Origin: Ruminococcus sp.
GTDB taxonomy: Bacteria > Bacillota > Clostridia > Oscillospirales > Ruminococcaceae
NCBI RefSeq assembly: GCF_024691275.1
Contig: NZ_JAILNU010000009.1
Span: forward strand, 29,502 to 93,501
Length of the DNA: 64,000 nucleotides
Direction of reading: 5' to 3'
Position 1 is the stretch's first letter. Each line of letters opens with the position of its first letter. The notes below the pieces were generated by a model. That model did not search any database and was not told the DNA's origin. It saw only the letters and a list, made by a program, of their open reading frames with translations. A program made the position numbers and the translations under genes. Shown here piece after piece: positions 33,940 through 41,655 of this stretch.

Positions 33940-33992
33940 TTTAATCATCTCCTTACACTTCATAATATGCTGTAAGGAGTACGGTTAGAACA

Positions 33993-34052
33993 AAAAACGG
34001 ACGCAAAAGCGTCCGTACATAAAAAAACAGCACACCGAAGTGTGCTGTGATT
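33993..34052 (-). terminator. Tandem intrinsic terminators after sugar ABC operon 1
   Basis: Read on the minus strand, CAGCACAC-TTCG-GTGTGCTG with seven T comes first, then ACGGACGC-TTTT-GCGTCCGT with six T. Together they separate the permease operon from spoIIIA. Confidence 0.92.
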
Positions 34053-34057
34053 TTTTA

Positions 34058-34957
34058 TTATTCCTTTACACCGCCGAGTGCTACACCAGCAATGATAAAT
34101 CTTGAAAGTGCAACATATGCAACGATGATAGGAATGATAGAAAGCGCAATTGCAAGGTAGATAGCGCCGTAGTCATTGAACTTATCTGATGACTGAAGGG
34201 CAGATACCATCATAGGAAGTGTCTTCTTATCAAGCTTAACATTGATGAGGATCATGTTAGGTGTATAGAAGTTGTTCCAGCTTGCGATGAATGCGAAGAT
34301 AGCCTGTACAGCTATAGCCGGCTTCATCATAGGAATTGCGATAGATACGAATGTTCTGAACTCGCTGCATCCGTCGATACGTGCAGCTTCAACGATTTCA
34401 AGCGGGAATGATGACTTCATGTAAGAACGCATGAAGTATACAACCGCAGGAGCTGCAAGTGATGGAATGATAAGAGGCCAGTATGTATTTGTCAGTTTGA
34501 GGTCTGACATGAACTGTACAAAACCAGCAGATGTTACCTGCATAGGTACCATCATTACAAGGAGGATAACTGAATAAGAAAGCTCCTTGATCTTAAAATC
34601 ATATACGTGTATTCCGTAAGCAGTTAGAGCTGAGAAGAATACAGTAAGGAATGTTGAGCAGCAAGTAATGAACAAGCTGTTCTTATATCCGTGTAATGCA
34701 TTGTAGGAAAGCTTGAATGTCGGGTCAGAGAATATCTTATGGAAGTTGTTTCCGAGATTCTTACCCATTACGAAGCTGAGTCCGTTTGCTATATCCGTAT
34801 GTGTACGTGTTGCGTTAATAATAAGGATATAGATAGGAAGCAGACATATGATTGTCAGTATAACGAACCAGACAACAAGGATAGTTGACTTCATCTTGAT
34901 CTTGAATGAGTAATTATCCTTTGCCTTTCCATAAACAGATTTCATGTTATCACTCAT
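34058..34957 (-). CDS. Sugar ABC transporter permease, MalG type
   Basis: The 299-residue protein has six membrane segments and the ATPase-contact EAA loop EAARIDGCSEFRTFVSIAIP near residue 200. The pattern is that of CUT1 carbohydrate importers, second permease. It overlaps the upstream permease gene by 4 bp (ATGA). The first 20 residues (KAKDNYSFKIKMKS) are cytoplasmic. The sugar is not deducible; fibre-degrading ruminococci often use such systems for cellodextrins or xylo-oligosaccharides. No ATPase gene is nearby. Confidence 0.92.
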   Translation of the reverse strand: MSDNMKSVYGKAKDNYSFKIKMKSTILVVWFVILTIICLLPIYILIINATRTHTDIANGLSFVMGKNLGNNFHKIFSDPTFKLSYNALHGYKNSLFITCCSTFLTVFFSALTAYGIHVYDFKIKELSYSVILLVMMVPMQVTSAGFVQFMSDLKLTNTYWPLIIPSLAAPAVVYFMRSYMKSSFPLEIVEAARIDGCSEFRTFVSIAIPMMKPAIAVQAIFAFIASWNNFYTPNMILINVKLDKKTLPMMVSALQSSDKFNDYGAIYLAIALSIIPIIVAYVALSRFIIAGVALGGVKE

Positions 34958-36006
34958 ATGCTGATACCTCCGAACTGCTTACTTTCCCTTTTTGCCTGCT
35001 GAGCGATCTTTTTGCGCTGTTTCTTCTTAGCGATCTCATCCTTATCACGAGTCATGTAGAATGCGATAAGACCGAGGATAAGAGTTATGAAGAACAGAAG
35101 TACAGATACAGCACCTGCGTATCCCATCTTATTTTCGTCAGCCTGTGCATGGAAATACTGGAAGATCATTACAGCCATGGTCTTGAGATGATCCTTTACG
35201 TTTCCTGTCTTTGTGTAAAGGAAAGGAATATCGAACATCTGAAGACCACCGATCATGGAAGTGATAAGAGTATATGCCATGATAGGTGTAAGAAGCGGAA
35301 GTGTGATCTTTCTGAATACCTGTCCGGAGCTTGCACCGTCGATACTTGCAGCTTCAAACAGTGATGGGTTGATACCCTGGATACCTGACATGAGCATGAT
35401 CATTGTATTACCAAACCACATCCATGTCTGGATAAACATTACAACAATTCTTGACTGCCATACACCTTCAACAAGCGGAATCGAATCATACAGACCCGAA
35501 GCGGAATCCTTTGTGACTATGCCCATCTTATACAACATATAGTTGATAGCACCCGGGTTAGTCTCAGACTGACCGCAAAGCTGAAGGAAGAGAACAGCTA
35601 CTGAAGCAGCTGTGATGATGTTTGGAAGATACATAACTACCTTAAAGAAGCCCTTTCCCGGGATCTTTAACTGTGCTTCTGTAAACCAAACAGCCAGTGA
35701 AAGTGAGAGAGCAAGCTGAGGGATAAAGTTACCTATCCAAAGGATAAGGGTATTCTTGAAGCACTCAAAAAAGCTCTCGTGAATAACTCGTACTTTACGT
35801 GAACCGCCAAATAAAATGTCCTTATAATTCTGAAGTCCGACCCACTCTTCAACGAATTTACCGTTGCCGTGGAAACTTAAAATAAAGGTGTTAATCAACG
35901 GCCATAATTGGAAAAAGAAATAAACAAGAAAAAATGGCAATATAAACATATAGCCATACTTAGCATAGCTAATTGATTTTATGCGTCGCTGCGCACCTGA
36001 TGCCAT
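34954..36006 (-). CDS. Sugar ABC transporter permease, MalF type
   Basis: This is the first permease of the same CUT1 importer, with about six membrane segments and the EAA loop FEAASIDGASSGQVFRKITLP near residue 216. The ORF track starts at 36048, but the ATG at 36006 (MASGAQRR) has AGAGGG 9 nt upstream and is preferred, giving 350 residues. The tail is very basic (KKKQRKKIAQQAKRE). A hairpin separates it from the binding-protein gene, which probably reduces permease relative to binder. Confidence 0.91.
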   Translation of the reverse strand: MASGAQRRIKSISYAKYGYMFILPFFLVYFFFQLWPLINTFILSFHGNGKFVEEWVGLQNYKDILFGGSRKVRVIHESFFECFKNTLILWIGNFIPQLALSLSLAVWFTEAQLKIPGKGFFKVVMYLPNIITAASVAVLFLQLCGQSETNPGAINYMLYKMGIVTKDSASGLYDSIPLVEGVWQSRIVVMFIQTWMWFGNTMIMLMSGIQGINPSLFEAASIDGASSGQVFRKITLPLLTPIMAYTLITSMIGGLQMFDIPFLYTKTGNVKDHLKTMAVMIFQYFHAQADENKMGYAGAVSVLLFFITLILGLIAFYMTRDKDEIAKKKQRKKIAQQAKRESKQFGGISI

Positions 36007-36046
36007 AACACACACCCTCTCGGAAGAATAGTATAAATAAATATAC

Positions 36047-36076
36047 ACCTACGGAATACATAAGTACTCCGTAGGT
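36047..36076 (-). promoter_or_regulatory. Intercistronic hairpin between binding protein and permease genes
   Basis: ACCTACGGA pairs perfectly with TCCGTAGGT, and TAC/GTA extend the stem inside. Only a weak T-rich stretch follows on the minus strand, so it probably acts as a 3' stabiliser or partial terminator. Confidence 0.6.
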
Positions 36077-36112
36077 ATATTTATTACATTGTAATAGTCA
36101 GACTATTATAAA

Positions 36113-37579
36113 TTAGTCATCCCACTCGAGATCAGGTACAGATTCAGCAACCTTGTCCTTGAACTTATCCATAGCCTCTTCATAAGACTTGCCACCGTCG
36201 AGGAACTCATCCTTTATAGCGTTAGAGAATGCGCCCTTGATAGAAGCATCGTAAGGAGTGATAAGTCCACCGAAGTCGATTTCCTTAGCGTTCTTAGCAA
36301 GCTCAGCGAAGTAGTTCTGGCCATCCTTGAAGTTGCCGGAGATCTTCTCGTTGAATACTGTGTTGCTTGAGATAAGGTCGTCCATAACCTTAGAGTTGTT
36401 TACATACTCAGGCTTAGCCTTTGCGTACTCAGACATCTGCTTCTCATCAGATGTAGCTGAGAGGATGAAGTCACGAGCCTCTTCACCGTTATCAGTACCT
36501 GGGTTAACAACCATCCAAGTACCGCCCCAGTAGAATGGAGTTGGTCCCTGGCATACGTTCCACTTACCGTACTGCTCGCCGCCTTCGCCGCCAACAGCAT
36601 CGAGGAAGAATCCGCCGAAGCCCCATGTAGATACGAAGTAACCCATGCACTTGCCGCTTACGCCAGCAGCTGTCCACTCATCTGTCCACTGTGTATTCTT
36701 TGTTACGCCGCCGCAGTCCCAAAGAGCCTTAACTGTATCAGCGAACTCCTTGCAAGAATCATCAATAACGAGCTTGTTATCAACAACCCATGGCTGTGTA
36801 CGTCCGCAAGCGAATGCCTGCCAGAGACCACCGAGTGTATCAGCAAGAGCAACACCGCCGCTTGTCTTGTCAGAGATTGTCTTTGCAGCATCTACAAAGA
36901 GATCCCAGTTGTCGATCTTAGCCTGCATCTCTTCAGGTGTCTTAACTCCGAGGTACTCCTCAGCGAGGTCAGCTCTGTAAGCGAATCCGCCTGCTGCAGC
37001 CTGCCATGAAACACCCTTACGAACGCCGTTGGAATCCTTACCAACTTCGTCTGTGTAGCTGTAGATGTTAGAGAAGTCCTTGTCGCCAAGACCGAGCTTG
37101 CTGAGTGCAAGTGTCTTGCTGTCATCGTTGATATACTTGAGTGCCCAGTCTGCCTCTACGAGGTAAACGTCGATATCTGAACCGTCATTGAAGAGCTGGT
37201 CGTACTTCTCAGAAGCCTGACCACCCTGTACGTTGAGGATGTTTGCGTTTACGCCTTCAACCTTGCCGTCAGCGAGATCCTGTACGATTGTGTCGTAGCT
37301 AAGACCCTTCCACTGTGCGATGAGGTAAGGAATGTCGTCTGCATTCCAAGCAACAACTGTGAATTCCTTGCCGCCTGTCTTTACTGAAGAATCAATTGAA
37401 CCGTCGTTCTCAGGCTCAGCTGTTGTCTCTTCAGGAGCCTCTGTCTCCTGCTGTGCAGCTGTTGTAGTCTCTGCGCTCTTATCGTCCTTCTTCTCTTCTT
37501 CCTTGCCGCAGCTAGCAAATGCTGTTGCTGTCATAGCAAGAGTAGCCACTAAAGCTAATGTTCTCTTAAGTGTGTTCAT
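36113..37579 (-). CDS. Sugar-binding lipoprotein of ABC transporter 1
   Basis: The 488-residue extracellular solute-binding protein is a lipoprotein: signal MNTLKRTLALVATLAMTATA and lipobox FASC with Cys at about 24. A Glu/Thr-rich linker (about 25-65) places the domain away from the membrane. The mature part has a periplasmic-binding-protein type 2 pattern with FTVVAWNADD at the start and aromatic residues (WKGL, WQAF, WGFGGFFLD) likely lining the sugar site. AAGGAGG precedes the ATG. Codon use is highly optimised, which suggests strong expression. The ligand is not determined. Confidence 0.9.
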   Translation of the reverse strand: MNTLKRTLALVATLAMTATAFASCGKEEEKKDDKSAETTTAAQQETEAPEETTAEPENDGSIDSSVKTGGKEFTVVAWNADDIPYLIAQWKGLSYDTIVQDLADGKVEGVNANILNVQGGQASEKYDQLFNDGSDIDVYLVEADWALKYINDDSKTLALSKLGLGDKDFSNIYSYTDEVGKDSNGVRKGVSWQAAAGGFAYRADLAEEYLGVKTPEEMQAKIDNWDLFVDAAKTISDKTSGGVALADTLGGLWQAFACGRTQPWVVDNKLVIDDSCKEFADTVKALWDCGGVTKNTQWTDEWTAAGVSGKCMGYFVSTWGFGGFFLDAVGGEGGEQYGKWNVCQGPTPFYWGGTWMVVNPGTDNGEEARDFILSATSDEKQMSEYAKAKPEYVNNSKVMDDLISSNTVFNEKISGNFKDGQNYFAELAKNAKEIDFGGLITPYDASIKGAFSNAIKDEFLDGGKSYEEAMDKFKDKVAESVPDLEWDD

Positions 37580-38193
37580 GAGATTTTTCCTCCTTAAATA
37601 TGTATATTATACATTTCCGTGTATAATATTCTTGAATAATAGTTAATGCGGGTAACATTGCGGTTTTAAACTTCCGATGATTGTGCTCACCGCTCATGTC
37701 CTGCAACCGTCATGCGTTCCCTTGCTTCTGTTCATGAAAGCTGTAACAATGACTTGCGTCTTGTTTTGTTTTTTTGCAGGCAATGTCTTTTTGGCTGCCG
37801 ATGTATTTTACCTGAGCGGCATCAGCCGTGAATGTACTTCATCAGCTTTTGTCGTTATGCCCGATAACTTACACTGTCAGTCAGCACAGCCAAGACTGTG
37901 CAACAATTGCTTTTGCATTTACAAATATACCGTATTTTGCGGTTAAAGTCAATATTTTGTATCGTTCCTTAATCTTTTTTGAGCGGTTTGTACATTTTCA
38001 ACACTATTTTTTTAGCAATAATCACACAAATAGCTACTGTCAAAACGAAAAGTTACAAAACGGTAAAACCGTTTTTTACACTTATTACCCAAACAGCAGT
38101 AGTTCTTTTATACCTATTGCCTAACAGATACAAATATCTGCCATTCTATTGTACACTTTTTAGCAGTTTTGCAGAACACTTGTTCTTGCATTA
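37580..38193. other. 614-bp intergenic region without a convincing gene
   Basis: The region lies upstream of the sugar-binding lipoprotein gene and downstream of the dockerin protease, both on the minus strand. ORFs here are short and lack ribosome binding sites. A TATAAT (minus) near 37616-37625 is a likely -10 for the ABC operon but no clear -35 was found. Small inverted repeats are present (GCACAG/CTGTGC at about 37884-37901; ACCG/CGGT at 37930). A terminator-like hairpin sits at 38056-38078. The A/T-rich middle could hold operators for carbohydrate regulators. Confidence 0.5.
38056..38078. terminator. Bidirectional terminator-like hairpin
   Basis: AAAACGGT and ACCGTTTT form a symmetrical stem with a three-base loop, flanked by A and T runs on both sides. 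It could end the minus-strand protease transcript. Confidence 0.6.
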
Positions 38194-41100
38194 TTAATCT
38201 ACTGCTCTCTGCGCGTAAAGTATCAGTATTGCCGATGCGTCAAGAGCATCTATCATGCTGTTTCCGTTCATATCTGCAAGGAGCTGCTGCTCCTCGTCAA
38301 GCACTCCTGCTTTATCGGTAGAGCTCAGGGCATAATGCTTCAGCACCGTAGATGCGTCCACCGAGTCTACCAGCCCGTCTCTTGTAACATCGCCCATAGC
38401 ATACTTAGTCGGTACATATACGGCTCTGGAAGCAAACTGTGTATCCGTTGCAGGGTATCTCACAAAGAATCCCCTGCCGTACTCTAAGGCAAAGCTGCTC
38501 TTGAAGTCTGTGCCAAGCAGCTTGACAGCCTTATCAGCATCAAAGCTGTTCGATCTTCCTATTATGCCGATCAGCTCATCTACGCTGTAACCATACTTTT
38601 CCGCCATTTCTTCAAGCACTATATCAGGTACATAGCTATCATACCCCATCTCGCAGCTGTCAGCACCTTCTATCGTGAAATGCGTCGCATCTTTGCCGAC
38701 GATCTTCGCAACATCAGGGATCTCCGCAGGTATATCAGGGATATCATATCTTATGGTCTCACTGGCAAACTTTTCAGAGGTAGCCTTTACTCTTAATCTA
38801 ATGCTCTCTGACGGGATAACGCTTATAAATGAAACGTCATTAAGTTCAGGATCAATATCTATGCCTCTTACTATCCTTCGTTCTGCTGAGATAAATTCCG
38901 AATCATCTGTATCTCCGACAGCTATGACCAGAGCATCGATGTCCTCACTGCTGATACCGCCGAGCAACTCATTTCTGTAATCTATTTTCAGGTCTGAGAT
39001 ATCTGCGCGTTCAGGAACTTTTACGGTTATTTCCTTGTCGTCCTTGAAAACTTTCAGTTCCTTTCCTGCATATTCCAGCACATTTGCTCCGTTAGTCAGC
39101 TCAGTGCCGTCAGGTGCAATGATTTTATCCACCAGCGGTGCGTTCATTGTTCCGCTTTCCGTGTCAAATTTTACAAAGTTTCTCTCTACAATAAGTTTTA
39201 CTGTACCGTCAAGCACATTCTCTCCGCTAAGCTTCAGCTCTATGGTTTTATTAAAGGAGTCCAAAGGGATATTCTCTATCCATGTACCGCTGCTGTATGA
39301 ATTGCCGCCGTACTTGATATCATATGTAGTGCCTGCGAGAATAGCAAGCTTATCGGTATCATAAGGAACTGTGATTCTGTACTCGTTCTTAGCTATCCGT
39401 TCTGCGTAAGCAAGGGCTTCAGTGACCGCTTTTCCGTCTGTGGAATAGCCTATCCAGTTTATCTCAGCCGTTTTCGGTTGAAAACTTCTTCTTGATTTCA
39501 CAGAGGAAACTATACCTCCGCGCAAAAGCTCTGCTGTTATGGTCACTGCCGATGAAATTCCTATCGGCTCCTCATATGCGGCTGTGTCATTGCTTCCATC
39601 TATGGTATAGGTTATGCCTTCGCCGCTTCCGGCATATGACAGCTCCACCTTTTCATTCAGCGGAACTTCGCCTGCATGATGTGAGTATCTCACCTTGCCG
39701 ACAGGATCGCCGTAGACTTTAAGGGTGAAATTTCCGAATGATGTCTTTATATCGCCCATAGCAAATGTTTCTTCGTAATCCTTCTCCTGCAAAGCCGCTG
39801 CTTCGAGAAGCGCTGTGTCATCATCTTCAAGTCCTTCATACAGCTGACTGATGAACGATTCCTTCAGCTCTTTTTTTTCTTCTTCGGTATATGTTACATC
39901 TTCTGTACATACATCTGTCCAGCTGCTGCCGTCAGGACTGATAAAGCTTTCACCCTCAGCCGTGAACTCGGATATCTGGCTCTGTGCAGCATATGTACTG
40001 AGATCCTTTATCTTGCCATCCTCGCTCTCAGCATAAAGGCTGCTCTCAACAGGCAGCACAAACGGCGTATCGGGACAGTACATCTTTACAACTACGCTGA
40101 ATTTATCTTTGCCCGAATACAGTACCGGTTCATCAAGATCAATGGTGATAAATCCCGTAAGGTCTGACTTTCCCTTGGTCGTATGCGAAGGTTTGCCTGA
40201 GGTCGGGATATGCTCATCTGTAAGATCTGTATAAACAGTTACTTCATACTCTGTACCTGCGTTGTATATATATGTGCCTACAGCACTGATCTCGCACTTC
40301 TCCGTGCCGTCGTATATGTCTGCCATATAAGACGGTCCGTTCGTGTCGGGAGATTCATACGCAGAAAGAGTCTGTATCGGGATAAAGCTGTCATGCTGAT
40401 ACAGTATGCTGTGTTCATCGGCATCATCGAGCTCATAAACCATAAGGTCGCTTATGGACTTGTCATAATACGAAATCCACAAATAGCCGTTCGCGCCGTC
40501 TTCTGTTCCCCAGCTGTTCTTACACAGCCATGCACCGTTGCCCTCAGGGGGAATAATAAAGTTGTCTGACGAGAAATCATCGTCCCAGCCCACTATTGCC
40601 ACAGCATGGTTCGCAAAACGCGGGAGCCTGTTGGAATTTGAGGAGTTGTAAAGGCTGTTCCAGTACTTGATTTTGCTTGACATATACGACACATTTACCG
40701 CTCTGCCGTTATATACAAAATCCTTTACAAGCGAATTGATCTCATCAAAATTGCTTCGTGTTTCATCGTAATCAAGGCTGTAAGCATTGCGCAGAATGTA
40801 ATCATGCTGTCTGCGCATCGTTTCAATCTCAGCTGACGATCTGTCAAAGAAATCCACGTCCGAATACGGCAGCCGTGTCTCATTAACAGGTCCGATCCAC
40901 TGCGACCACAGATTTGCGACCATTCTCGCTGTTCCGCCCTCGATAAGTAGGTCTTCCTTGTCTTTGCTCTTCAGCTGAAGCTGATCGTCGCCGTAATATG
41001 TAAAATATGCAGTATGCAGCTCGGACAGATCTATGAAAGGATCGGATGCCAAGAGACTCGTCTGTGCGCTTTCAACAGCTGAATGAGCCCAGCAAGTTCC

Positions 41101-41433
41101 ATATCTTCCCTGTGTTTTTATCGGTGTTGAACCGTATACTTTACACATATCAAATGAGGAAGGCAGAGCCTTTGGGTCAGCGGCTCCTACGGCAGTATAT
41201 TTCTTTATGGGAGTATACGCTGCCGTCGGTGCAAGCTCTGCACACGCCCCACCTGCAACCTTCCTGAGAACAGGCATTGACACACAGCCTGTCTGCGCAG
41301 GGACAGATGTCCTCTTTTTTTCGATACTGTTATTTAAAACATAATGTCCTGTTTCTGCATTAACTGTCGATGGTACGTATGCTGCTGACATTATAACCGC
41401 AGACAGGACAGCAAATAGTTTTTTTAATTTCAT
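38194..41433 (-). CDS. Secreted papain-like (C1A) cysteine protease with dockerin
   Basis: The protein has a signal peptide (MKLKKLFAVLSAVIMSAAYV) and a C1A peptidase domain (about 85-330). Catalytic Cys114 is in GTCWAHSA, His276 in FANHAVAIVGW and Asn306 in CKNSWGT. A long beta-rich region follows (about 330-1000), including a chitobiase-like segment with FQPKTAEINW and Ig-like stretches. The protein ends in a type I dockerin with loops DVTRDGLVDSVDAS and DMNGNSMIDALDAS. The ORF GTG at 41442 lies inside the ribosome binding site, so the ATG at 41433 is preferred (1079 residues). A protease attached to a cellulosome could process cell-wall proteins or complex components. Confidence 0.92.
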   Translation of the reverse strand: MKLKKLFAVLSAVIMSAAYVPSTVNAETGHYVLNNSIEKKRTSVPAQTGCVSMPVLRKVAGGACAELAPTAAYTPIKKYTAVGAADPKALPSSFDMCKVYGSTPIKTQGRYGTCWAHSAVESAQTSLLASDPFIDLSELHTAYFTYYGDDQLQLKSKDKEDLLIEGGTARMVANLWSQWIGPVNETRLPYSDVDFFDRSSAEIETMRRQHDYILRNAYSLDYDETRSNFDEINSLVKDFVYNGRAVNVSYMSSKIKYWNSLYNSSNSNRLPRFANHAVAIVGWDDDFSSDNFIIPPEGNGAWLCKNSWGTEDGANGYLWISYYDKSISDLMVYELDDADEHSILYQHDSFIPIQTLSAYESPDTNGPSYMADIYDGTEKCEISAVGTYIYNAGTEYEVTVYTDLTDEHIPTSGKPSHTTKGKSDLTGFITIDLDEPVLYSGKDKFSVVVKMYCPDTPFVLPVESSLYAESEDGKIKDLSTYAAQSQISEFTAEGESFISPDGSSWTDVCTEDVTYTEEEKKELKESFISQLYEGLEDDDTALLEAAALQEKDYEETFAMGDIKTSFGNFTLKVYGDPVGKVRYSHHAGEVPLNEKVELSYAGSGEGITYTIDGSNDTAAYEEPIGISSAVTITAELLRGGIVSSVKSRRSFQPKTAEINWIGYSTDGKAVTEALAYAERIAKNEYRITVPYDTDKLAILAGTTYDIKYGGNSYSSGTWIENIPLDSFNKTIELKLSGENVLDGTVKLIVERNFVKFDTESGTMNAPLVDKIIAPDGTELTNGANVLEYAGKELKVFKDDKEITVKVPERADISDLKIDYRNELLGGISSEDIDALVIAVGDTDDSEFISAERRIVRGIDIDPELNDVSFISVIPSESIRLRVKATSEKFASETIRYDIPDIPAEIPDVAKIVGKDATHFTIEGADSCEMGYDSYVPDIVLEEMAEKYGYSVDELIGIIGRSNSFDADKAVKLLGTDFKSSFALEYGRGFFVRYPATDTQFASRAVYVPTKYAMGDVTRDGLVDSVDASTVLKHYALSSTDKAGVLDEEQQLLADMNGNSMIDALDASAILILYAQRAVD

Positions 41434-41463
41434 GTGGCACACCTCTCAATAAAATATAGACAT

Positions 41464-41492
41464 ATTATAACATATAATATGTAATATATCAA
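41464..41492 (-). promoter_or_regulatory. SigA-type promoter of the dockerin protease
   Basis: TTGATA, a 17-bp spacer and TATAAT are read on the minus strand, about 30 bp upstream of the start codon. Confidence 0.82.
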
Positions 41493-41625
41493 TATATGCC
41501 AAAATAATCTATCAACAATTTTTTTACGCGAATAAAAGGGACTTTCATCGCAGAGCCCATATATTTTTTTGCATAATGATACAAGTCTTTATGTCATGTC
41601 TTTGTCAGATATCCAATGTAAAATG

Positions 41626-41650
41626 AAAGCCCATACAATGTATGGGCTTC
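41626..41650 (-). terminator. Intrinsic terminator of the TIM-barrel/acyl-CoA ligase gene
   Basis: AGCCCATAC pairs with GTATGGGCT around a short loop, and TTTCATTTT follows on the minus strand. Confidence 0.75.
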
Positions 41651-41655
41651 TATAT

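Noticed and set aside
33940-33992. SigE promoter before spoIIIAA
   Set aside because: A CATATTAT-like -10 is present, but no convincing -35 at the right spacing was found, so it was not listed as a feature.
37677-37946. 89-aa plus-strand ORF with a hydrophobic start and several cysteines
   Set aside because: No ribosome binding site precedes it, and the composition looks like chance translation of non-coding DNA.
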